In this document: piece by piece, positions 53,955-62,066 of the stretch | Numbering within the stretch: position 1 is the stretch's first letter | Layout of the letters: each line of letters starts with the position of its first letter | NCBI GenBank assembly: GCA_021325635.1 | Contig: JAJPGV010000034.1 | Coordinates: 186,745 to 250,744 of the forward strand | Origin: Chloroflexota bacterium | GTDB taxonomy: Bacteria > Chloroflexota > JAJPGV01 | Direction: 5' to 3' | DNA: 64,000 nucleotides | Notes under the pieces: generated by a model | Told to the model about the DNA's origin: nothing | What the model saw: only the letters and a program-made list of their open reading frames with translations | The model's database searches: none | Made by a program: the position numbers and the translations under genes

Positions 53955-55501
53955 GAAGGTTGTGGTGTGCTCCTGGGTTGTGTGCTCCGGCGGAGCGACG
54001 CTCGCACCAGGCCGAGATTCGTGCCTGGCGGCGCTACCGCCATAGTGATGGTATCCGCCTCATGCACGAGCTGAACTGCACCGCGTTCGGACTCCACGCT
54101 CGCTGCCGCCAGAGCCCCCAGAGACAGTCTTCGTCCGGCCTCCTGGCAGCGCACCGTCCAATCAGCCGCGTGCTGTTCGGCCGCGGCAAGCGCGCCTGGC
54201 TTGAGGGTAGAGGCTCCCAGCTGGCCACGGCGATCGACCTCAACCGCCCGCAGCGAGAACGTCGCCGCAAGCAGCGCATCTCCTTCGGCCGGGGACGCGC
54301 CCGTGGAACGCTCTCGCCGCGGGCGGCTCCTCGCCACCCGTTCAACGAGCTTGGGAAGCGCAGCCTCCGAAACCACAGGCTCCGACGGCTCAGGTTCTTC
54401 GGGTTCGGGCAGATCGACGGCCGGGTTGACCGGGTCGACAGGCATAGGCGCCTGTGGCTCCTCCACGTTGGCCGGATCGGCGGCCACGAATTCAAACGGG
54501 GGTGCTTCGAGTTGCGCGCCATCCGCCTCCGAAACGGCCTCGAGATCGACCTCGGCCAGGTTCGCATCGGAAGGCTCTGCACTGGGCGCAGATTCGCTCC
54601 GCGCATCTGCCGGGACCTCTTGCGGAGGCACCGCAACGTCCTGGTCGCCGAGATCGAGCGCCTCTTCGTCCGCGGCGGGCTCGGCCGGCTCGAGGGCATT
54701 CGATTCCTCTAGCGCCGGCGGCTCCGGCGCGGACACGGCGGCCGGGGCAGGCGCTGCCTGCGCATCTGCGCTCGGCTGCTCATCCCCCAGCTCAACTCGG
54801 GGATACTGCCGCCTGAGCGGTGGCACCAGATTCTCGTCGCCCACTCGAAGCCACTCGTACAGATCCTCCGCCACGCGGTTCTCCGGATCCACCTGCTCGC
54901 CCGCGTGCGCCAACCGCGCGGCCTCATCCTGCCGTCCGGCTGCCCAATGAATCTGCGCCAGAATGAGGTTGGCCTTCAAGCAGTCGGGGGCGGCCACCAG
55001 CACTGCCTGGCAGACCTGGGCGGCCTCTTCATCCTCACCAAGGCGCCAGGCGGCTTCAGCCAGCGCAACACCGAGATCGAGCCGATCGGGATGTGCCTGC
55101 CACAGCGGGCTCAGCTGCGCCACGGAATGGCTCAGCAGGTACTGGCGCAGATACAGGTGTCCCAGCGCGGCGGCGGAGATCGACGGCCGCTCTCCGTCCG
55201 CTGCCTTCAACGGGGGGAGATCCGCCAGGACCGACGCCGCCTCTTCCGCTCCGCAGCGAACGAGGCCTTCATGCGCCAGCCGGTTCTCGGGATCCGCTGC
55301 CACCGCCTGACGAAAAAGCGATCGTGCAGCCTCTCGCTGCCCCGACCGAAGCTGCGCTTCGGCCGCCAGCAGCGCCGTTTGGTAGTCACGTGGGTATGCC
55401 GCGCCGATCTCGCGGGTCAGACGTAAAGCGCCTCCGGCATCGGCCGCGGCCAGACAGTCGGCCGCCATCTTACGGGCCGCGTCGAGCGTTACGGAGGGCA
55501 C
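53939..55501 (-). CDS. TPR-containing hypothetical protein
   Basis: A 520-residue protein. Residues 1-235 carry TPR-like helix pairs ('[20 protein letters not shown]', '[20 protein letters not shown]'). Residues 240-400 are a low-complexity acidic Pro/Ala/Glu linker. The last 120 residues form a separate unrecognised domain ending at the overlap with ndk. It starts at GTG 55501, three bases after the M16 stop, so M16, TPR and ndk form one unit. Probably a scaffold. Confidence 0.65.
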   Translation of the reverse strand: MPSVTLDAARKMAADCLAAADAGGALRLTREIGAAYPRDYQTALLAAEAQLRSGQREAARSLFRQAVAADPENRLAHEGLVRCGAEEAASVLADLPPLKAADGERPSISAAALGHLYLRQYLLSHSVAQLSPLWQAHPDRLDLGVALAEAAWRLGEDEEAAQVCQAVLVAAPDCLKANLILAQIHWAAGRQDEAARLAHAGEQVDPENRVAEDLYEWLRVGDENLVPPLRRQYPRVELGDEQPSADAQAAPAPAAVSAPEPPALEESNALEPAEPAADEEALDLGDQDVAVPPQEVPADARSESAPSAEPSDANLAEVDLEAVSEADGAQLEAPPFEFVAADPANVEEPQAPMPVDPVNPAVDLPEPEEPEPSEPVVSEAALPKLVERVARSRPRRERSTGASPAEGDALLAATFSLRAVEVDRRGQLGASTLKPGALAAAEQHAADWTVRCQEAGRRLSLGALAAASVESERGAVQLVHEADTITMAVAPPGTNLGLVRASLRRSTQPRSTPQPSWNEP

Positions 55502-55504
55502 GTA

Positions 55505-56857
55505 TCAGGCGAAGCGGAGGAGCTTCCGGAAGCGCGCCTCGCTCTTGAACGGGCCCACCACCGCCATGTGAAGCCAATCCGGCGTGAAGATGTCGCGCGT
55601 GAGCTGCAGGAGCTCTTCCGGCGTTATCCGATCGATGATCTGGATGACCTCATCCACTTCCATGATTTTGTCGTTCAGCAGCTCCTGGCCGCCGTGCCAG
55701 CCCGCAACAGCCCGCGTATCCTCCAGGCGCAGCACCATGCGCCCCTTGTAGTACTCGCGGGCATGGTGCAGCTCTTCCGGGCTGACGGGCTCCTGCCGGA
55801 GCTTGTCGATCTCGTTGATGACGGCGGTAATGGTGGCGTCGATCTTGGAAGGATCGACGCCGGCATAGACCACGAGCGCACCCGCATCGGCGAAATGATT
55901 GATGTAGGAATGCACGTCGTAGGCCAGGCTCAACTTCTCCCGTATTTCCATGAACAGCCGGGAAGTCATGCCTTCACCGAAGATGACGTTGAGCAGGGCC
56001 AGCTTGAACCGATCGGGATGGTTGCGCGACAGCGCCGGGCCGGCAATGCAAACATTCGCCTGCTCGGTCGACTTGTGCTCGACGCGCAGCGGCGAAGCGC
56101 CGTTGCTATTCGTCGCCGGCGCATAGTTCGGCAAACCGCGCCGCTCCCACGAGCCAAGCGCTTGCCTCACCTGCTCCAGGACCAGACCGTGCTGCACGTC
56201 TCCGGCCACGCTGATGACCAGGTTCTCCGGCCCGTAATTGCGGGCCATGTAGCCCATCATGCCGCGGCGGGTGATGCCGCTGACGGATTCTTTGGTTCCG
56301 CCGACATCCCAGCCGAGCGGATGATTCGGCCACAGCACCTCGTCAATGAGCACGTGCACCCAATCGTGTGGGCTGTCCATATACATGCCCAGCTCTTCAA
56401 TGATGACCTTGCGCTCTTTCTCGATCTCGGCCGGATCGAATCTCGGGGACAGGAGCATGTCCGCCAACACGTCGAAGGCCTGCGGGAACTGGCTTCCGGC
56501 GACCTTGGCCCAGTAGACCGTCAGCTCCTTGTCGGTGGCCGCGTTGAGCACGCCTCCAATGCCTTCGATAGCACCCGACACATCACGTGAGGTGGGGTAC
56601 TTCTTCGTGCCCTTGAACAGCATGTGCTCGATGAAGTGCGATACCCCGCTCTCCTTCGGCTTTTCGAAGCGCGAGCCGATAGCCAGGAACAAACCGATCG
56701 TGACCGAGCGCATTTCCGGCATCGGCGACGTGATGACGCGCAAGCCATTGTCCAGCACGTCTTTTTGAAAGGTCGTTGAGCGGCGGTCGCGTGCCGATCT
56801 CTCCGCCGGAGGCGCTCCGAGAGCCGCGCGAGCCGCCGTGGTCGGGCGTTTGGGCAT
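55505..56857 (-). CDS. M16-family zinc peptidase
   Basis: A 450-residue M16 peptidase (processing-peptidase/YmxG-like). The inverted zinc motif 'HFIEHMLFKG' with a downstream Glu in 'ATDKELTVYWAKV', 'GEGMTSRLFMEIREKLSLAY' and 'DTRAVAGWHGGQELL' in the second half. The single-chain 450-residue type usually works as a dimer. ATG 56857 matches homologues; a longer frame overlapping polA is rejected. A TATACT box lies 10 bases before the start. Confidence 0.93.
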   Translation of the reverse strand: MPKRPTTAARAALGAPPAERSARDRRSTTFQKDVLDNGLRVITSPMPEMRSVTIGLFLAIGSRFEKPKESGVSHFIEHMLFKGTKKYPTSRDVSGAIEGIGGVLNAATDKELTVYWAKVAGSQFPQAFDVLADMLLSPRFDPAEIEKERKVIIEELGMYMDSPHDWVHVLIDEVLWPNHPLGWDVGGTKESVSGITRRGMMGYMARNYGPENLVISVAGDVQHGLVLEQVRQALGSWERRGLPNYAPATNSNGASPLRVEHKSTEQANVCIAGPALSRNHPDRFKLALLNVIFGEGMTSRLFMEIREKLSLAYDVHSYINHFADAGALVVYAGVDPSKIDATITAVINEIDKLRQEPVSPEELHHAREYYKGRMVLRLEDTRAVAGWHGGQELLNDKIMEVDEVIQIIDRITPEELLQLTRDIFTPDWLHMAVVGPFKSEARFRKLLRFA

Positions 56858-56867
56858 GGGTGCGAAA

Positions 56868-56875
56868 AGTATACT
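56868..56875. promoter_or_regulatory. Palindromic -10 (AGTATACT) shared by M16 and polA
   Basis: AGTATACT reads as TATACT on both strands. On plus it ends 6 bases before the polA GTG (56882); on minus 10 bases before the M16 ATG (56857). The whole spacer is 24 bases. Confidence 0.6.
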
Positions 56876-56881
56876 GGCGAG

Positions 56882-59776
56882 GTGGTGAGCGCCCACGAGG
56901 GTCAGTTGATGCTCATTGACGGGCACGCGCTCATCTATCGCGCGTTTCATGCTCTGCCGCCGCTGAGCACCACCAAAGGGGAGCTCACGAACGCCGTCTT
57001 CGGCTTCACCTCGATGGTGCTGAAAGCCATTCAGGAGCTTCAACCGGAGTACATCGCCTGCACCTTCGACCGGCCCAAGCCCACCTTCAGGCACGAGGAG
57101 TACAAGGAGTACAAAGCCCAGCGGCCGCCGATGCCTTCTGAGCTGTCCGGCCAGATCGCTCGGGTGCGCGAGATCGTCGAGGTCTTACGGCTGCCGACCT
57201 TCGAGCTGGACGGCTATGAGGCCGACGACGTCATCGGGACCCTGGCCCGCCAGGCGGCGCAGGCCGGAGTCCCCACCATGATTGTCACGGGCGACCTCGA
57301 CACCCTGCAGCTCGTTGGTCCCCTGGTGCGGGTGTACGCTCCTCGCGGTCGCATGAGCGACATCGTCATTTACGACGAAGGCAAGGTGCGGGAGCGGTTC
57401 GGCATCTCGCCTGGACAGATGGTCGATTTCAAGGCGCTCAAGGGCGACCCCTCCGACAACATCCCCGGCGTGCCCGGGTTTGGCGAGAAGACAGCCAGCG
57501 ATCTCGTTGCCCGTTACGGATCGATCGAACGCATCTACGAGCACCTGGGGGAGATCAAGGGCAAGCAGCACGACCTGCTTCAGGAACACGAAGAGCAGGC
57601 CCGACAGGGCAAGCGGCTGGCCACGATCGTGGAGGCGCCCGGGATTGCGCTCGACCTCGGGGCCTGCCGGAGACATGAATACGACCGCTCCGAAGCAGTC
57701 GATCTGTTCCGAGATCTGGAATTCAACAGTCTGGTGCCGCGGCTGCCGCGCTCCGGGGCCGGCGTATCAACCGAGGCCGTGTCGGAGCCGAGCGGGCCGC
57801 TCTACGGTTCGGCGCCCGCGGCACGGCAGATGTCACTGTTCGACGGGGCACCCGAGCCGGCGGCCCAACCTCGCCCGCTTTCTATCCCCGCCGGCCAGGC
57901 CATCTCCGATGAACGCTCCGAAGCTTTCGCGACTGCGCCGGCCTCACCTATCGAAGTGCTGGACGGCACACGACTCATCGCCACACCCGCCCAGGCCGAG
58001 CAGCTCGAGGCCGAGCTGCGGCAGGCGGGAACCTTCGCGCTCAAATCAATTACGACCAGACCGCAGGCCATGGAGGCCCGCCTGCTCGGCCTGGCTATCG
58101 CCCACGATGGCAACGTCCCTGCTTATGTCAACCTGTCGGAGAACGACGCCGCCCTGGGGCCCCTGCGGGATCTCCTGGAAGACGAGTCCGTTCGGAAAAT
58201 CGGCCACGACCTCAAGTTCGACGTCCTGCTGCTGCGCCGCCACGAGGTAACGCTGCGCGGCATTGCCTTCGATACCGCCATTGCCTACTTCCTAGCGAGC
58301 ACCAACCGTACGCCGAACCTCAAGGACGTCTCGCTGCAGAAGCTCCACGAGGAGCTGACCAGCCTCTCTGACCTGACCGGTACCGGCGCCAAAGCGGTGC
58401 CCCTGGCCAGCCTGCCCCTCAGCCAGGTGGCCGAGGCGGCCGGTCGGGAGGTCGATGCCGTGCGCAGGGTGACTCCCATTCTCGAGCGCGAGCTCAAGGA
58501 GAAGGCGCTGTACCAGCTCTTCCTCGAGGTGGAGCTGCCCCTCATCCCAGTGCTGGCCGAGATGGAATTCAACGGCGTCACGGTGAACACCACCTTCCTA
58601 AGGGATCTGGCGCAGGAGCTGGATAGCCGCATTCGCGAGCTGGAGCACGACATCTACGACGAGGTGGGACACGAGTTCAACATCGGCTCCACGCAACAGC
58701 TGGGGAACGTGCTGTTCAGCGAGCTGCATCTGCAGGGTGGCAAGCGCACCAAGACCGGCTACTCGACCGACGCATCCGTCCTGGAGGAGCTGGTTGATTC
58801 GCATCCGGTGGTGGGCAAGGTCCTGGAGTGGCGCCAGCTGTGCAAGCTCAAGTCGACGTACGTCGACGCCCTGCCGGGGCTGATTGACCAGCAGACCGGC
58901 CGCGTCCACACCAGCTTCAGCCAGACCACTGCCTCAACCGGCCGGCTGTCCAGCAGCGAGCCCAACCTGCAGAACATCCCAATCCGGACCGATCTCGGTA
59001 CCCGAATCCGCGAGGCCTTCGTGTGCGCGGATGCCTCCTGGGACCTGCTGGCCGCTGACTATTCGCAGATCGAGCTGCGGATCCTGGCCCACGTAACCAA
59101 CGATCCCAACCTGATCGGCGCCTTTCAACGTCTTGAGGACATCCACGCCTCCACAGCTGCGTTCGTGTTCAAAGTCCCTATGAGCCAGGTCACCGCCGAC
59201 ATGCGCCGAGTAGCCAAGATGGTGAACTTCGGCATTGCCTACGGGCTGAGCGACTTCGGGCTAGCGCGCGGCACCGGTATGAGCCGCGCCGAAGCAGGCG
59301 AATTCATCAAGGGCTACTTCGACAGCTACCCCGGCATTCAGCACTACATGCAGTCCACGCGGCGCGACGCCGCCGAGCTGGGCTACGTCTGCACCCTCCT
59401 GAACCGCCGGCGGTACATACCCGACATCCATGCCGCGAACTACCAGCTCAGGTCCGCCGCCGAGCGCATGGCCATCAACATGCCCATCCAGGGAACCGCC
59501 GCGGACATCATCAAGCTGGCCATGATCCGGCTCTACAACGAGATGCGCCGGCGAGGGGTTCGCAGCCGCATGATCCTGCAGGTCCACGACGAGCTCGTGT
59601 TCGAAGTGCCCGAGGACGAGCTGGACATGATGGCTGCGCTGGTGAAGGAAACGATGGAGGGCGCGCTGCAGCTGGTCATACCACTGACCGTAGAGATGAA
59701 GGTGGGACGGAACTGGGGCGCCATGGCGGCGCTCGAGGTACCGGCCGGCACACAGCAGACGGTTGGCGCGGCATAG
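56882..59776 (+). CDS. polA: DNA polymerase I
   Basis: A 964-residue Pol I. 5'-nuclease domain 'LMLIDGHALIYRAFHALPPL' to about 300 ('DDVIGTLARQAAQAG', 'GDPSDNIPGVPGFGEKTA'). A 3'-exonuclease-like domain (about 370-520) in which the first motif's D-x-E is lost ('FALKSITTRPQAM') while 'GHDLKFDVLLL' remains, so proofreading is probably absent. Polymerase domain with motifs A 'DYSQIELRILAH', B 'RRVAKMVNFGIAYGLS' and C 'QVHDELVFEVP'. GTG start 56882, probably leaderless. Confidence 0.97.
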   Translation: MVSAHEGQLMLIDGHALIYRAFHALPPLSTTKGELTNAVFGFTSMVLKAIQELQPEYIACTFDRPKPTFRHEEYKEYKAQRPPMPSELSGQIARVREIVEVLRLPTFELDGYEADDVIGTLARQAAQAGVPTMIVTGDLDTLQLVGPLVRVYAPRGRMSDIVIYDEGKVRERFGISPGQMVDFKALKGDPSDNIPGVPGFGEKTASDLVARYGSIERIYEHLGEIKGKQHDLLQEHEEQARQGKRLATIVEAPGIALDLGACRRHEYDRSEAVDLFRDLEFNSLVPRLPRSGAGVSTEAVSEPSGPLYGSAPAARQMSLFDGAPEPAAQPRPLSIPAGQAISDERSEAFATAPASPIEVLDGTRLIATPAQAEQLEAELRQAGTFALKSITTRPQAMEARLLGLAIAHDGNVPAYVNLSENDAALGPLRDLLEDESVRKIGHDLKFDVLLLRRHEVTLRGIAFDTAIAYFLASTNRTPNLKDVSLQKLHEELTSLSDLTGTGAKAVPLASLPLSQVAEAAGREVDAVRRVTPILERELKEKALYQLFLEVELPLIPVLAEMEFNGVTVNTTFLRDLAQELDSRIRELEHDIYDEVGHEFNIGSTQQLGNVLFSELHLQGGKRTKTGYSTDASVLEELVDSHPVVGKVLEWRQLCKLKSTYVDALPGLIDQQTGRVHTSFSQTTASTGRLSSSEPNLQNIPIRTDLGTRIREAFVCADASWDLLAADYSQIELRILAHVTNDPNLIGAFQRLEDIHASTAAFVFKVPMSQVTADMRRVAKMVNFGIAYGLSDFGLARGTGMSRAEAGEFIKGYFDSYPGIQHYMQSTRRDAAELGYVCTLLNRRRYIPDIHAANYQLRSAAERMAINMPIQGTAADIIKLAMIRLYNEMRRRGVRSRMILQVHDELVFEVPEDELDMMAALVKETMEGALQLVIPLTVEMKVGRNWGAMAALEVPAGTQQTVGAA

Positions 59777-59841
59777 CCGCGAAGCCGCGCCGCACCCATT
59801 GAGCGGCTCCCCGCTCTTGCCGCTCGCGGAACGGAGCGTCG

Positions 59842-60696
59842 ATGCCTGAGCTGCCCGAAGTCGAGACGATCAGCCGAGATCTGCGGCAGCGGATCGTAGG
59901 CCACACCATCGAGCGAGCAGAGGTCTTGTGGGAGCGGCAGATCGCCTATCCGAGCGCGTTCGAATTCCAGGAGCTTATCCCGCAGCGGCGGATTGAGGAT
60001 ACGGGCCGGCGCGCCAAGTACGTGGTCATCCAGCTGTCCGACAACGCCACCATGCTGGTCCATTTGAAGATGACCGGCCAGCTGCTCTATGTTCCCGCCG
60101 GCGAACCGGCCAATCCGTACACACGAGTGCTGTTTCATCTCGATCGCGGCATGCAGCTTCGCTTCGTCGACGTTCGCAAGTTCGGGCGGGTGTATCTGGT
60201 GGAAGCCGACCAGCTGCAGTCGTTCCCCAAGATCGCTCAGTTGGGCCCGGAGCCTCTAGAGTCGACTTTTACCGCCGATGCCCTCCGTGCGCTCATCCAG
60301 CGGCGCACGGGCCGGCTCAAGCCGCTGCTGATGAATCAGGGCTTCCTGGCAGGGATGGGCAACATCTACGTCGATGAAGCGCTGTTCATCTCGGCCTTGC
60401 ATCCGCTGCGGCCAACGACATCGTTGAAGCCACGAGACGTCGTGCGGCTGCACGGCGCCATCCAACAGGTGCTGCAAGAGTCGATAGCGAACCGCGGATC
60501 GAGCATTGACGACTATCGCGATCCCGCCGGACAGAAGGGCTACCACCACGTCTACCTGCGGGTGTACAACCGCGCTGGCGAGCCCTGCATTATCTGCGGC
60601 TCCCCCATATCGAAGATCGTCGTCGGCGGCCGAGGCACGCACTTCTGCCCAACATGCCAGCGCCTGCCCAGGAGGACCCGGGCAGGCGCTGGTTGA
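59842..60696 (+). CDS. mutM: Formamidopyrimidine-DNA glycosylase
   Basis: A 284-residue Fpg. 'MPELPEVETISRDLRQRIVG' with catalytic P2/E3, the conserved Lys in 'GRRAKYVVI', 'NIYVDEALF', and a zinc finger 'CIICGSPISKIVVGGRGTHF' then 'CPTCQ'. Removes 8-oxoguanine and opens the DNA strand. The last 12 residues after the finger are basic and are encoded by a long inverted repeat. 65 bases after polA; a repair pair. Confidence 0.96.
   Translation: MPELPEVETISRDLRQRIVGHTIERAEVLWERQIAYPSAFEFQELIPQRRIEDTGRRAKYVVIQLSDNATMLVHLKMTGQLLYVPAGEPANPYTRVLFHLDRGMQLRFVDVRKFGRVYLVEADQLQSFPKIAQLGPEPLESTFTADALRALIQRRTGRLKPLLMNQGFLAGMGNIYVDEALFISALHPLRPTTSLKPRDVVRLHGAIQQVLQESIANRGSSIDDYRDPAGQKGYHHVYLRVYNRAGEPCIICGSPISKIVVGGRGTHFCPTCQRLPRRTRAGAG
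60657..60692. repeat. 13-bp inverted repeat inside the 3' end of mutM
   Basis: CCAGCGCCTGCCC (60657-60669) and its exact inverse (60680-60692) flank 10 bases. It overlaps the last codons of mutM and has no T-run, so it is either a Rho-type barrier, a repeat-element insertion or a mRNA end structure between convergent genes. Confidence 0.6.
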
Positions 60697-60722
60697 GCTT
60701 AGGAGGGTAAGCGAGGAGCTGG

Positions 60723-61544
60723 TCAGCCTCCGAGTACGCGGAGGATTTGCTGGAGCACGGCCAGCAGCGTGCTGGGCGTACCGCCGCCGGCCGTCGTGCC
60801 ACTGCTAGGCGTTGAGGTTGGCGTAGCCGTCGCGGTCGCGGTAGCGGTAGGCGTCGAAGTTGGCGGGGTGCCTGTGGCGGTTGCCGTAGCCGTCGCCGTC
60901 GCCGTGGCGGTTGAGGTCGATGTCGCTGTCGGCGTCGCGGTTGGTGGCGTGCCCGTCGGTGTAGGAGTATCCGTGGCTAAGGGTGTAGCCGTGGCCGTCA
61001 CCACCGCCGTGGGCGTCGCGGTGGCCGTTGCTACCTCTACCACGGCTTGGCAGTGCTCGGACACATCCTCATCGTCATCACCCCGAGGACCGGTGTGCAC
61101 GTGGTTGTCGTCACCGCAGCCGAAACCAGGCCGAACGTCCTCATCTCGATCGTCGCCGCGACCCTGATCGTCCCCCGCGCCACGGACCTTGATCTGGAAA
61201 CGTGGCCTATCATCCCGATCCCCCGGGGCAAAAATGATGCCGGGTCCCGGCGTATTGGTGGCCACGGGCGTGACAGCCGGGACCGGGGTGTTGGTGGCCG
61301 TTACCACGAGGACCGCGTTCGAGGTTCGGTCCCCGTTTCGAAAGCCGTCCGATTTCGATGCGTCGTCGCGTCCGCGGCTGCTCGAGGCGCTGGCCGCCGA
61401 TCGACCGCGATCACCACCGCCGTGGTCGCTGGAGCCCCGGTCGCCCTGCGCGGCAGCCGAAGGCCCGGCGACCCACATCAGCAAGAGGCCGCTGGTCGCA
61501 ACCGCAACGGCCCCCTTGAGAAGGCGCGTTCTGTCATGTGCCAT
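60723..61544 (-). CDS. Secreted low-complexity Thr/Ala/Pro protein
   Basis: A 273-residue protein: signal peptide ('LLKGAVAVATSGLLLMWVAG', cleavage near 'PSAAAQG'), an Asp/Arg/Gly-rich region with Cys ('GFGCGDDNHVHTGPRGDDD'), then about 90 residues of 'TATATP'/'TPTATP' repeats with two 'GTPPT.TPTATATAT' copies. DNA of 60.80-61.05 kb is a hexamer-type repeat (GCCGTC/GCGGTC). It ends in a hydrophobic 'LLAVLQQILRVLGG'. Likely cell-wall or surface-located. ATG 61544 follows a GGAGAGG site. Confidence 0.6.
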   Translation of the reverse strand: MAHDRTRLLKGAVAVATSGLLLMWVAGPSAAAQGDRGSSDHGGGDRGRSAASASSSRGRDDASKSDGFRNGDRTSNAVLVVTATNTPVPAVTPVATNTPGPGIIFAPGDRDDRPRFQIKVRGAGDDQGRGDDRDEDVRPGFGCGDDNHVHTGPRGDDDEDVSEHCQAVVEVATATATPTAVVTATATPLATDTPTPTGTPPTATPTATSTSTATATATATATATGTPPTSTPTATATATATPTSTPSSGTTAGGGTPSTLLAVLQQILRVLGG

Positions 61545-61687
61545 GGTCAATCCTCTCCGTTACCTTTCGGTAGTTCTTCACCGTCCCCCTGACCGGCTCT
61601 TACCCCATCAAACGCACCGTCGGGGAAGTCATTACAGCCTGACTTTGGCTGCGAACGGCCGGAACGAGTCACGTACAATCAGTGCCG

Positions 61688-61975
61688 ATGGCTGCCCGGG
61701 ATCCGGAAATCCCCGAAGAGCGGGAAAAAGAGGCGATGGTGCTCCTGCACCGCATGGAGGACGCGATCCTCGACGCGCACCCGCACGATGGCGAGCGCTG
61801 CAAAGAATGCAAGTGGTATCTCGGCTTCGGCGACATTGCCTATTGCTGGCATCAGAAGATCCGCATGCTCGTTGGCTACGACTGGTGGTGCCAGTGGTTC
61901 GAGACCGAAGAAGAGTCCGAAGAGCTGGTCAAGCTGCAGGAGACGGCGCAGCCTATTCCTGGCAAGCACGGCTGA
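61688..61975 (+). CDS. Small Cys/Trp-rich protein, HiPIP-like
   Basis: A 95-residue protein with four Cys: 'CKECKWYLGFGDIAYCWHQK', then 'YDWWCQWFETEEE'. The C-x2-C ... C ... C plan with aromatic residues resembles small Fe-S or zinc domains (for example the HiPIP-like subunits of glycyl-radical enzymes). A TACAAT box ends 8 bases before ATG 61688, so the in-frame GTG at 61682 is unlikely. It precedes the GltD-like flavoprotein. Confidence 0.55.
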   Translation: MAARDPEIPEEREKEAMVLLHRMEDAILDAHPHDGERCKECKWYLGFGDIAYCWHQKIRMLVGYDWWCQWFETEEESEELVKLQETAQPIPGKHG

Positions 61976-62066
61976 GAGCTTCACCGGCCCCCTCCTCGGC
62001 GTTTCGCTACAAACCACCTTCTTAATTGTCTCGGAATGAGCCCCCGGCGGCTACACTGAAGGCGTT

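Noticed and set aside
60800-61050. CRISPR or noncoding satellite
   Set aside because: The hexamer-type repeats stay in frame and encode Thr/Ala/Pro repeats of a signal-peptide protein.
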